Source: Aphrocallistes beatrix (taxonomy: Eukaryota > Porifera > Hexactinellida > Sceptrulophora > Aphrocallistidae). From it: 64,000 nucleotides of DNA. The translations under genes and the position numbers were made by a program. A model generated the notes under the pieces. The model ran no database searches and had not been told where the DNA came from. It saw nothing but the letters and a program-made list of their open reading frames with translations. Within the stretch, counting starts at the first letter, position 1; each line of letters opens with the position of its first letter. The stretch is from contig OY725504.1 in NCBI GenBank assembly GCA_963281255.1, positions 558,001 to 622,000 on the forward strand, written 5' to 3'. This document shows positions 1 to 9,455 of this stretch, piece by piece.

Positions 1-516
1 TGCATAGCTCTTGACTGTGAGATGGTCGGAGTGGGAGTAGATGGGAAGGAACACATGCTTGCAAGATGTTCTATCGTTAACTCAAAGTGCGAAAAAATAT
101 ACGATAAATTCGTCCAACCATGTGAAGAAGTTGTAGACTACAGGTACCCACTCACCGGCATAAAACCGTCACATTTAGCGGGAGGCGACACATTCAAAGT
201 GGTACAGAAAGAAGTGAGCGACATAATCAAGAACCGTGTACTAGTCGGACACACTTTAAGATCAGACCTCAAAGTTCTATTTTTAGACCATCCCAAATTA
301 GCACGGCGAGACGTGTCAACGTATAAGCCTCTGACAGGAAGGACACGATACGGACGTCCAGGACTTAAACTGATGAGTGAAGTTATTCTGGACAAGTCCA
401 TACAGGAAGGACACCATGATAGTGTCGAGGATGCCATAGCCGCGATGCAGCTGTACTTGGTGGAGAAGAGAGGATGGGAGAGGAATCTGCAACGAAGAAA
501 AAAGAATAACGGATAG
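1..516 (+). CDS. REXO4: REXO4-like DEDDh 3'-5' exonuclease, 3' part (5' end outside window)
   Basis: The reading frame is open from base 1 and ends at a TAA-type stop at 516, giving the last 171 residues. It carries the three exonuclease motifs of the RNase T/DEDDh fold: ExoI ALDCEMVGVG at fragment residues 3-12 (acidic D5 and E7), ExoII VGHTLRSDLKVLF with D89, and ExoIII HDSVEDA with H139 and D144. The spacing and the segments YDKFVQP, VVQKEVSDI and VLFLDHPK are typical of REXO4 (yeast Rex4), a nuclear/nucleolar exonuclease linked to rRNA processing. ISG20 and REXO1 share the fold, but the FLDHP stretch favours REXO4. The basic tail fits nuclear location. The methionine at base 22 is internal, because the catalytic Asp and Glu lie upstream of it. 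No intron is visible in this part. Confidence 0.86.
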   Translation, partial: CIALDCEMVGVGVDGKEHMLARCSIVNSKCEKIYDKFVQPCEEVVDYRYPLTGIKPSHLAGGDTFKVVQKEVSDIIKNRVLVGHTLRSDLKVLFLDHPKLARRDVSTYKPLTGRTRYGRPGLKLMSEVILDKSIQEGHHDSVEDAIAAMQLYLVEKRGWERNLQRRKKNNG

Positions 517-961
517 TCTAGTCTAAATCATTATTTTTCTTCTCCGTTATGTGGATGGGCGTTTTAGAAATTGTTTGTTGGGGTTTTCATTTAGATAAAT
601 CGGTTTCAATTGAAATATTTTGTGATTGAAATGGACAAAATATTCAATGGAACTAAAATGCAATTTGTACTCAGTTTCCGTGTCAGATTCTTCAAGTGTC
701 AAAATCGAGTTTTTTTAGTCATTAAGCGAGTAAAAAACGATAATTTGAAATTTTTAGTGTGCTTCCTATATTATTTTTTTCAGAATTTGGTTCTAACTAT
801 CGAGCTAAATCTTTATTTATTAATTTAATATATGTTCCGTACATAGAGTGAGCTGTTCTAACTGTACCTTCCAATTTCTAAATACAGTAGTTCACTAAAC
901 ACCAAATTCTTTCCACACCCTTTCTCAATATTTACATTCATTCAATCCACTCATTAGAATT
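517..961. other. intergenic spacer between REXO4 and torsin
   Basis: About 445 bases of AT-rich sequence between two same-strand genes. It should contain the REXO4 3' UTR and the torsin promoter. I see no repeat, RNA gene or credible ORF; the small ORF at 610-828 has low-complexity composition and is probably chance. Confidence 0.5.
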
Positions 962-1963
962 ATGCACTTCTTAACCGTCTTTTCGCTCCTCTACTCGCTA
1001 AGCCTAATCTTAATCCCGACCCAAGCATTCGATCCATTCACCGCTGGTGCTACTGTAATGGGCGGATTAGCGACCAGTTGGCTTGGCTCAATAGTTTTCT
1101 GTCGTTACAGTGAGTGTTGTGATAAACCATGGATAGCACACGATTTCAACAACCTCAGCCATAGCTTGAGGGATAATCTATTCGGACAGCATTTGGTCCA
1201 GGATAGCGTAGTTAAACTGATTAAAGGTCATCTCACAAACCGCAAACCACAGAAACCGCTAGTTCTCTCGTTCCATGGCTGGACTGGAACTGGGAAAACC
1301 TGGGTCAGTAAACTGATAGCTGATAGCTTGTACAAAGAAGGAATGGATTCTAAATTCGTTAAATTCATCCACGTTCCGAAATGGTTTCGCGACTCAGCTA
1401 AGACAAGAGAGCAAACTGAAAAGCTGCACAACACAATCGAGTCTACTCTTGCCAGGTGTAAATATGCGCTCTTCATTTTCGATGATATGCACGTGATGAA
1501 TCCTAGAGTGTTGGACGAGTTGATTTTCTACATGAACTATCCTCCACCAATGGATGGACTCGACTTGACTAAAGCCATCTATCTCTTGCTTGGAAATTCC
1601 GGTGCAACGAAAATAAACGATTTTACAATTCAACAATTCAGGGATGGGAGAGATAGAAACTCTATTCGCATGAACGAAATGCATAACTTTATTAGTGATA
1701 AGATATATAGCGAAAAAGGTGCATTCCAAGATGCAGAAATTGTATCTAGGCAGGTAATTGACGCTTCAATACCGTTTCTGCCGTTGGAAAGAATTCATGT
1801 GAAGAGCTGCATTGAGCGGGCAATAAAGGAAAGAGGAAAGGTAGCTACTGAGAGTCTAGTCGAGAAGGTTATGGAAGAAATCAGGTTCGTCCCAGAAGAC
1901 CTAGATAGGTTCGCAGAATTCGGCTGTAAGAGAATCGATCAGATGATAACAGAGTTCCTTTAG
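962..1963 (+). CDS. Torsin-family AAA+ ATPase of the ER/nuclear envelope lumen
   Basis: A single-exon ORF of 333 residues, the usual torsin length. Residues 1-22 form a signal peptide (hydrophobic core LLYSLSLILIP), so the start is well supported. Walker A is GWTGTGKT at 106-113, Walker B is FIFDDM at 171-176, sensor-1 Asn is N212 in LLGNSGA, and the torsin-specific GCK motif is at 321-323. Cysteines at 47, 52 and 53 follow the signal peptide as in torsin-1. Torsins act in the lumen of the ER and perinuclear space and need the partners LAP1 or LULL1. Two key residues are unusual: torsins normally have Asn at the last Walker A position and Glu in Walker B, but here they are T113 and D175. The gene lies 445 bp downstream of REXO4 on the same strand. 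The family call is firm; which torsin paralogue it is cannot be decided. Confidence 0.93.
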   Translation: MHFLTVFSLLYSLSLILIPTQAFDPFTAGATVMGGLATSWLGSIVFCRYSECCDKPWIAHDFNNLSHSLRDNLFGQHLVQDSVVKLIKGHLTNRKPQKPLVLSFHGWTGTGKTWVSKLIADSLYKEGMDSKFVKFIHVPKWFRDSAKTREQTEKLHNTIESTLARCKYALFIFDDMHVMNPRVLDELIFYMNYPPPMDGLDLTKAIYLLLGNSGATKINDFTIQQFRDGRDRNSIRMNEMHNFISDKIYSEKGAFQDAEIVSRQVIDASIPFLPLERIHVKSCIERAIKERGKVATESLVEKVMEEIRFVPEDLDRFAEFGCKRIDQMITEFL

Positions 1964-2213
1964 TGTCGCCTTCTGTGGCGAATTTTGCTTAATTAAATAC
2001 TGATACACATACATATTATTAATGCTGTTTGTAATGTAAAACTTCTCCGATTTATGAAACTGATGCATTAGCTATAGTATATAGCCATACGATTTCCCTT
2101 TGTTTTTATTTCTGAGTTATTTTAAAAATACTATTTTGAGTGAACGTTAAATATTTTTAATTCTTCCTCTGTAATCTCATTCTACTTAGTAAAATTCTCT
2201 AGATATTTTCACT

Positions 2214-2413
2214 ATAAAATTGGGGCATGCCTAATTTCCGGGACGGGATCCCGTCCCGGAAATTAGGCATCTTAACCCGTCCCGGAAATTAGGTACCTTT
2301 TCTGTCCCATCCCGGGATTAGGCATCTTGACTCGTCCCATCCCGGAAATTAGGTACCTAGATTTTCGGGATGGTCCCGTCCCGTCCCGGAAATTAGGCAT
2401 GCCCATAAAATTG
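2214..2413. mobile_element. non-autonomous DNA transposon with 9-bp target duplication
   Basis: The element spans 2223-2404. Its ends are perfect inverted repeats about 26 bp long beginning GGGCATGCCTAATTTCCGGG, and it is flanked by the direct repeat ATAAAATTG at 2214-2222 and 2405-2413. The interior repeats the motif CCCGGAAATTAGG several times. A 9-bp duplication with ends starting GGG suggests a Mutator-like or Merlin-like mover, but the superfamily is inference. Confidence 0.85.
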
Positions 2414-2924
2414 TTAGTTTGCGATTATAGTGCTAATCAGAGATGTAACGAGAATCTCCAAAGGAAGTAGATGCCTCATTTTCAGTTACGTCTGTAAACC
2501 CGCTAAGTAGGCAAAATAATCGTGATAGCAGACCTTATCTCTCTTGCTTAGTTATAATAGTTAAGTTCACTTCGTAATATTTGCCGTTGAACTGTACTCT
2601 AAGGGTACTTCCCTTTAAAAATTCATTACAGAATATCGTATAACTAGTAATACACTTGATCTCATTTGTTACACCACTCCTCCTCATCCCACTATCAGAA
2701 TATAACGTACATTGTAATCAACGGACTTTATAGTTCAACGTGATATATTAAGTTGTGTAATACAAATATACTACACTAATACTTCCCACCAAATCATGTT
2801 TTTTATTTAATCTTGCAATTGTGTAAGATAGTTGTCTCTAAACTTTTCTAAAAATGTACCTCCCAGACTGTTTTTGAACTTTCCAATGTACTCCAACAGT
2901 TAACTTATCCTATTATTAATAATA

Positions 2925-3094
2925 CAGTCGACTCTGCTTAATAGGATCACATCGGTCAGAGGACATTTTGCCCTGATTAAGCGGAGAACCCTATTAACCG
3001 AAAATATTTTGTATTAGCCTCTATGTGTGAGAGCTATTCCGGTCCTGCCAAAAGTGACCCGATTAAACAGTGGCCATATTAAGCGGAGTCGACT
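2925..3094. mobile_element. TA-flanked MITE, family A (CAGTCGACTC ends)
   Basis: Begins CAGTCGACTCTGCTTAATAG after a TA and ends AAGCGGAGTCGACTA, the last bases slightly decayed. Family A copies are about 150-190 bp with inverted ends and a shared core reading TTTTGTATTAGCTTCTATGT. The TA target and CAGT start fit the Tc1/mariner-pogo group. No coding capacity. Confidence 0.85.
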
Positions 3095-3542
3095 ATATTT
3101 TGAGACTACTGGTGTAAGCTATATATGTTTGTAAAACTGACAATAACAAAAAAACTGTTTTTGAATACAGGGCAATATTTGTTTGTTTTTGTTTACAATG
3201 CTTAGAATTTCAGTAGGCAATCTTTTTGATTGCGAGGAAGTAAGAGTATAGCACATGAGCAATACAGACGAACTCTGCATTCGAATTATCCGTATTTTAG
3301 TGATTAAAAAACGTCTCAGGCATTTTGAAAATTGTAGAGTTGTATTGAACTATGTTAGTCTGGTCATTCGTTGGTGGAGGATTAACTGATAAGGAACCAT
3401 CATGATATTGCATTTGGCTGAGTAGACAATCTGGATTTGAATATTTATATTCCTATCAGGAGTTGTATCTGACTCAGTTCTTGTAAGCTATTAATCAATG
3501 ATTGAAGTTCAATATTCATGAGGGAGTTCAGGATCTGACATA

Positions 3543-3690
3543 CAGTGGAATTCACTTATTATTATAAGCTCTAGTTTTGCTCACAAAATGGTTGCAATAA
3601 GGGAATTTAATTAATACAAAATCTACACCTGGGACCTGAAAATTGGTTGCTAATAGAGCAATATTATTGCTAATGGGGGAGTTGCTAATA
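3543..3690. mobile_element. TA-flanked MITE, family C (CAGTGGAATTC end), decayed
   Basis: Starts CAGTGGAATTCACTTATTAT and shares the core ACACCTGGGACCTGAA with the intact copy at 58282-58439. The right end is degraded. Shorter matches occur around 21284-21380. Confidence 0.65.
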
Positions 3691-3913
3691 ATATGGGAAC
3701 AGCCACTGACAATTACTGTACATAGTTTATTAATGACTGAATTTAATTAATTAAATCCACTTAATAAATATATTGGTTCAAATGTGGAGGAATCGAATCA
3801 AATATCTATTTTTAGACATACGTAATTACGCCTTAAAATAATAATAGTTTAATTAATTCAGTTCAAAATAAAGCATTACATTACTGTTAGCAGAAACTAA
3901 AGAGACCAAAATC

Positions 3914-5863
3914 TTAGAGGATTAGGATAAATAGGAAAGAAATAGCAGCGATTAGTGCGAAATAAGCGCCCGAACCGTAGAGAAAACTGTATTTCGAATT
4001 CACCTCAAAGCTCACCACTGAGCTAATCCGATCAGATACCGTGTCGAACCTTTTGACATAATTCTTACTCTTCTTCAAATCCTCTTCGAACTCATCGCGC
4101 ATATAACTGACTCCTTCACTGAACCCTCTCTGATAGCTGGCCTCAATGGTCTTGTAAGAACTGAATCCTGTCGTGGTGGGACTAACACATCTGCTACGGT
4201 CGTTATTGTCCGAGCCAGGATCCGAATCTGTTCTTTGGAATATATTGAAAGTTCCATTGGACGGAATGCTGGTTGGTCTGTGGAGGGTTTTTATCATGTC
4301 GATGTAGTTGATGAGGTTCTCCTTCTCGGATGAATGTTGCGTTTCGTGTAGAATTGCACCGAAGTATTGGGACGTCTGCATGAGCTGATCAATCCTCTCC
4401 CCGATAGCTTGTATCATCTCTTCAACAGTCACATCCTTTTCCATGTTCCCTTTACTCCTACGCCGATGCTGTGTCAATTTCTGAACGAGTGTCTTCATTT
4501 CGGTCGAGATTCGTTTCCGTGTTCCGAACACGAGAGATTGGAGTGAATCCCTCCTAGACTGACTGCTGTACGAACTGGTTGAACACTGGAATCGAATTTG
4601 GTTGACTTCCTTTTCGAGTATATCGAAATCGCTTTCTTTCTCAACCTTTGGGGATGAGGTACTTGAGGTGAAACTTGTTTCCACGTCTTCATCGTCGAAA
4701 ACACCTCGCGTAGTATCGATCGTCTTTGATCTTTGGAACTGTCGCCTTTTGGGCATTTTTGTGCTTAGACTTTGGAGTGAAACCACTTTCTTTCCTTTTA
4801 AATCTTCGTCGGCATCAAGACTACCAACGGTCATCAGAGGAATGGACTGGGTTGAGTCGATCGCGTCATGGCTATCTTGACTTACAGTAATGATGACGTC
4901 ATTTTCCAATGACTCTACGCTTGGTTGATTTTCGTCGCTCTCTGTTAAAGGAATCTTCATTGTGTCGCTTCCATCAATTGTGCCACTTTTAGGCTTTCTA
5001 GGGCTAAGTCTAGGCTCAAAAACTGTGTCGGGGAGTGAAACCATTTTGCTTTTAAAAAAAAGTTTGGGTCTTTCTTTTGTTATTTCTTGTGGGATGGATG
5101 ATTCCATTAGTTGATCATAGTCTGTGTATATCCGAAAATCTTCCGTCCCGTTTCCACTCTCAGATTGTCTACTAGGGTTGCTTTCCAGGCCTGAGTCCTT
5201 GTCGTCTGGGTCTGATTCACTCGAATCCACTAGCTCCTTAGTCTGTGTTCCTTTCTCACTCGTGTTAGCGGAATTGTAAGGCCCGCTTGTTGCCACCTCA
5301 TGGGACCTGAGAAGACGCTCCACTCCATTCAACCCAGATCTGCAATTATTGCAGTTATTATTGACGACGTTGAGGAGTGCGAATATGTTAGTCAGTGTAT
5401 CTTGTTGATTTTCAGGTGGAATTTGGCCGGTAATGACCATGCGCATTTCGTGAATGACTGTAGACAGGCACGAGCGAATAGTTTCAATATTCGCGGTGAC
5501 GAGATTGAAACTATCCAAACCCAATTTCTTTTTCTTCACCTCTCTAAAGTTGTCCTCGTCTCCGATTGGATGGTTGAAATGGACATTTTTAAGTTCTTCC
5601 ATGTCATCTGGTGATGGGCTGAACCGTAGTGCCTCCAAGTTAGGAGCAGAAAGGCGAGAAGTTGCGAGGACGGGGGCGTTATGGTCTTTTGCTTCGCGAA
5701 ATGCTTCGATTAATTTGTCTGAGAGAGCTGTTTGTTGCGCTACAACGTTGGTAAGCTGTTGACACAACTCGGAGAAAGAATCGACAGGTTTTGTCCTGGC
5801 CAGCGGTCTCTTGGTCCAACTCATTGCAGGAGATTTGGAGTGATCATGAATTTCATCAGACAT
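3914..5863 (-). CDS. unrecognised tail-anchored, low-complexity and coiled-coil protein
   Basis: A single-exon ORF of 649 residues. I do not recognise the family. The N-terminal 200 residues are helical and polar and include a run NNNCNNCRSG. Residues of roughly 200-430 are Ser/Thr/Asp-rich and look disordered, with many SP and TP sites. The section TVEEMIQAIGERIDQLMQ is predicted helix or coiled coil. The extreme C-terminus, starting near GSGAYFALIAAISFLFILIL, is one hydrophobic segment with no residues after it, so the protein is probably tail-anchored in the ER or another membrane with most of it cytosolic. A TATA-like box lies about 75-82 nt upstream of the ATG. IRAG/LRMP proteins share this architecture, but I see no convincing motif match. 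The ORF length makes a real gene very likely. Confidence 0.75.
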   Translation of the reverse strand: MSDEIHDHSKSPAMSWTKRPLARTKPVDSFSELCQQLTNVVAQQTALSDKLIEAFREAKDHNAPVLATSRLSAPNLEALRFSPSPDDMEELKNVHFNHPIGDEDNFREVKKKKLGLDSFNLVTANIETIRSCLSTVIHEMRMVITGQIPPENQQDTLTNIFALLNVVNNNCNNCRSGLNGVERLLRSHEVATSGPYNSANTSEKGTQTKELVDSSESDPDDKDSGLESNPSRQSESGNGTEDFRIYTDYDQLMESSIPQEITKERPKLFFKSKMVSLPDTVFEPRLSPRKPKSGTIDGSDTMKIPLTESDENQPSVESLENDVIITVSQDSHDAIDSTQSIPLMTVGSLDADEDLKGKKVVSLQSLSTKMPKRRQFQRSKTIDTTRGVFDDEDVETSFTSSTSSPKVEKESDFDILEKEVNQIRFQCSTSSYSSQSRRDSLQSLVFGTRKRISTEMKTLVQKLTQHRRRSKGNMEKDVTVEEMIQAIGERIDQLMQTSQYFGAILHETQHSSEKENLINYIDMIKTLHRPTSIPSNGTFNIFQRTDSDPGSDNNDRSRCVSPTTTGFSSYKTIEASYQRGFSEGVSYMRDEFEEDLKKSKNYVKRFDTVSDRISSVVSFEVNSKYSFLYGSGAYFALIAAISFLFILIL

Positions 5864-5937
5864 TTTTTTCTGTTAGAAGGTTTTGCCCAAATATTAGATT
5901 TAATTAATAGATTATGAATAGGCTTGTGAGATTAGTG

Positions 5938-5945
5938 TATTTATA
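5938..5945 (-). promoter_or_regulatory. TATA-like box of the 3914-5863 gene
   Basis: TATAAATA on the minus strand, about 75-82 nt upstream of the ATG at 5863, in a position compatible with a core promoter and short 5' UTR. Confidence 0.45.
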
Positions 5946-6483
5946 GAGATTAACTTCACTGGTGGCTATGTTAGAAGGACACATCCATCTAAATGGTTTA
6001 GAAATCTTTCAGTTTACACTCTACACTCCACTGGAGAGAATGAAAAGGTAGTATCTACGTAATTATAATTATATTAATAAGGAATTTGATTGTCAGCTGG
6101 GGTGAGTTAAGTTGGATTCTAAATTTAATTAAATCAGGTACACGTCATACATTCAATGAAGATGCTTTGTCTGTGAATGGACTGCCGTTTGAGGAAGTAT
6201 TAATTATGAAAAAGTGTCTGGAATTTTACAAATAAATAAATATATCTCAACACTTGATTGAAGCCTCATGAAATTAATGTTTAACTGAAGTGATTTTATT
6301 TGCATTAAAATGCTATGAGCAATGAGGGAAACAAAAAAGCATTTCGTTATAACAGATTAACCAAATGCTTTTTTTTCTAACTTCAGTAATTTTTCATAAA
6401 AGAATGGAGAACTAATTTACTTTAACTAGAAGTTGAAAAAAATAAGGTGTCAATAAAGTTATGTCCGCATATATATATATAAT

Positions 6484-7010
6484 ACAAGCGCGCTTCGCGC
6501 TTGCTTGCGCTGCGCGGCTGGCGGACATTTCGTGTCCGCCGGAGGCTCCCTTCGGTCGCCTGGAGTCACATTGGTTAATTATAAGGGAGATAACATCTCT
6601 AAATATGTCTGTTCTACTGTGCTAATCGATATCACTCGAAAAATCACCAAATTTGTCAATTTTAAAATTTTTGATGCGTATTGATGACGTCATAACAAAG
6701 TGATGAGTCATCATTTTAAGTCGCATCATATGTGAGGTATGTTAGTATACAGATTCTATTAAAATTTCAGCCTTCTATCTCCTATAATGGCTGAGTTATG
6801 CCCGAATAACTGTGTTGCTTAACTTTTTAAAATGTGACAATGACGTCATAATTCCATGATGAGTCGACATTTTGCTCTGAACTCAGAACTTACTGGAGCC
6901 ATAGCCAAAAGACTCCCACATGCCAAAAATCAGCCTTCTGCGCCCGGCAGTTTCTTCAATCAATTCGTTACAGATATATATATATATATATATATATACA
7001 ATCATCGAGT
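6484..7010 (+). repeat. dispersed repeat, family G, most complete copy
   Basis: Begins with a GC-rich palindromic head (ACAAGCGCGCTTCGCGCTTG) after an AT run and ends CATCGAGTTTTAATA after a TA run. Inside are two copies of TGACGTCAT, each followed by ATGAGTC (6688 and 6842 regions). Related heads or tails occur near 40672-41145, 45479-45700 and 62733-63080. The class is unknown. The ORF at 6856-7050 lies inside and is not supported. Confidence 0.55.
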
Positions 7011-7728
7011 TTTAATAGTAAGGATTCTTAATTTATTCATCATGTGTTGATAAACTCGTGTCAAGACACAATATATTTATATAATTTTGTTCCTGTAACT
7101 CTGATATATTGTTACTTCTGTGTAACTTAGGTAACAATCAAAATATTTCGAAATACGTATCTAAAAACATCACAATGACCATGGCAACTGGTAACTCAAG
7201 AAGGAATTCCGAAATGATGATGTAACGTTTAAACTCTGTCCCTCGAATTTCTTAAGTCATCCTCGTGTCCTCAAAGTTTTATTTACGTAATTTATAGCAT
7301 TTTCAAGCTTGTTGCACAAATACCTATCACGTTATTGTGTTACCCTGACAATAATCAAAATTTTGTTTACAACAGTTCGATTTTCTCGATGACTTTGTAA
7401 TTCTACAATGGCACATTTGCTCACTATCATGCTTGCATGCCAAATTCCGTTGAACCTAAAATACATGTGTTTTTCTGCTAACATTATTCGATTATCCTCA
7501 TTGTTCAACTCTAACGTCAAATGAACTTTATTTTACAGTCATTATTAATAACCGCATCAAATGACAATATTAGTTTGTTCCAGCTGTCCATTACATAGAA
7601 TCTATCCTTAGCTTTTTATTGGCTGAGAGAGATATATAATTTCTTAAATTAAATTTTTCTTACTTCCAATTTCAAGAAGAACACTGAATTTATTTATTAT
7701 AAACAAATTTGATACTTTTCTAGTAAAT
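7011..7728. other. intergenic sequence, nothing recognised
   Basis: AT-rich single-copy-looking DNA between two repeats. No credible coding, RNA gene or repeat was seen; the 62-residue minus ORF at 7332-7520 has no features. Confidence 0.4.
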
Positions 7729-7729
7729 A

Positions 7730-8085
7730 CCGTATTTCCCTGAATAAGCGCCGGGTCTAAAGGGTGAGCGAAATAAATAAGCGCCGGGGCTCGAATAAGC
7801 GTCGGACGCCGGGGCATTTTAGTTCTCTGAACATCATATCAAACTAGTATTCTCAGTAGTGGCATAGATACAAGTGCTTTTGAAACATTACATTATCCTT
7901 TTTTAATAGAACAAACATTCTCAGTTGTGGCAAAAATAAAAGCGCCAGTCAATGTAGTAAACAAAAAAAAGAGCGCCGGGTCAAAATAGCGAATGAAAAA
8001 AATAACGCCGGGGCTTGAATAAGCGCCGGGTCTAAAGGGTGCACGAAATAAATAAGCGCCCGGGCGCTTATTCGAAGCAATACGG
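7730..8085. mobile_element. TA-flanked MITE, family H (CCGTATTTCCC ends)
   Basis: Ends CCGTATTTCCCTGAATAAGC and GCTTATTCGAAGCAATACGG, flanked by TA. The motif AATAAGCGCCGGG recurs several times inside in both orientations. A longer copy in opposite orientation lies at 16095-16501 in an Lgl intron, and an 85-bp deletion relic at 20881-20965. Confidence 0.8.
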
Positions 8086-8989
8086 TACTTACTTCAGAAA
8101 CTGAAACGTTAAATATTTGAAATAAAAATTATCTAATTATAAACGATTTACTTGTATTCTAACATAGTTTAGACCTGACTGTAGTTTAGATTAAGTTCTA
8201 ATAACATAGTATTAGAATGAGCAGTGTTGGCAGTACATTATGAAGTATTAGCAGTGACACATATACGTCTTTCAAATGTGAAATTCTCTGAATAGCATTC
8301 CAATAGCACTTCTACTGGTTAGCAATTATAACGGCTAGAAAGAGAAGTTCTCAAACAGCAGAAGAATTTGAAGTGATTATGCGAATGGTTAAATGTGTGG
8401 TATCTAACTTATTGTTGTATATAGCTCCGTGTTGAAACAATTATGAACAACTGTGTTATGTCAATTTCTGCAACTTAGCCCAGGACTGTAGCATAATCCT
8501 TGGTTGACTTCTCACGGAGATTCCTGTACAATAGTATGTATAATATTGGTCTCTCTATCTTGCTTGTAAAGTATTTCTGTTCAGTTAAGATTAGCTCATA
8601 CGGATATGTATAGTTACTCTCGTTAGTAGTTTCGTACGAACTAAGGTCGAAATTCCGGATTTTTTAGACGTTTTAGAAACTCCTAGCATGTTATATAGCT
8701 CTAGGCAATCAAGCATGTATTGACCCGAGTAATTAGTGTTCGTTTAGATGCCCGGGGTTTGAATTATATACGTTTATCTGTATATATAGTTTATTTTGTG
8801 TTTGTGTGAAATGTACATATGAAAATATGCAAGGTGCAAGAAAGCTAAATTGCCTGAATTTGGAAAATACACCCGTTTGATTCCCCTTTTCGAAAATAAT
8901 TCTTTTAGATTTCAAAATACATTGTATTTCCTGCATTATTGTGATGTACCTGGCATCATACGACAATGTTCAATCTTCAACAGCTTTAA
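8086..8989. other. intergenic sequence, nothing recognised
   Basis: About 900 bases of AT-rich DNA. The 77-residue minus ORF at 8733-8966 has no recognisable motif and is probably chance. Confidence 0.4.
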
Positions 8990-9160
8990 CAGCCAAACAG
9001 AGGCGTAGCCAGGGTGCGGCACATGGGGCCTAGGCCGCAACCTCAAAGGCTGTGCCCACTAAAATTTCACAAATTAGCATTGGGTGCCGCAACCCTCTCG
9101 CGAAACGGAATGGAATTGCCGCACCCTAAAAATTGGGCTGGCTACGCCTCTGCAGCCAAA
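8990..9160. mobile_element. hAT-like MITE with perfect 8-bp target duplication
   Basis: The element spans 8998-9152 with ends CAGAGGCGTAGCCAG and CTGGCTACGCCTCTG (15-bp perfect inverted repeat). The direct repeat CAGCCAAA flanks it at 8990-8997 and 9153-9160. CAG-type ends with 8-bp duplications are diagnostic of the hAT superfamily. It is 155 bp long and non-coding, about 300 bp upstream of the Lgl start codon. Confidence 0.92.
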
Positions 9161-9455
9161 TAGTAATTATAAGTTCTGTATCATTCTAATGAACTACAAA
9201 TATTGATTTGTGGAATGTTGAATTAGATCTATTTCACTTTATCTGCCTATTAATATTTGTCATATACAAATTTATGTTTTAAGTTATGGCAGCCCGGCAT
9301 GCTAGAATGTCATACGTGTATATCTAAGACACCGTATTTGATACGAGTCCATACATTCCAATAGTCCCCTGGCGTAGCCTGGTAAGTCTACTATAGTGCA
9401 GCAGTTCCTTAACATCTCTCTCTCTTTCGTAAATTAGTGGAGTTCAATTTAAGAG

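Noticed and set aside
1228..1729. Minus-strand ORFs within the torsin gene
   Set aside because: Shadows of the torsin frame; no motifs of their own.
3914..5863. Assignment to IRAG/LRMP (MRVI1) proteins
   Set aside because: Only the tail-anchored, coiled-coil architecture is shared; I could not find a shared motif.
6331..6373. Inverted repeat AAAAAAGCATTT ... AAATGCTTTTTT as a terminator or RNA gene
   Set aside because: Isolated 12-bp A/T-rich stem with a loop of about 18 bases; no promoter element or transcript context.
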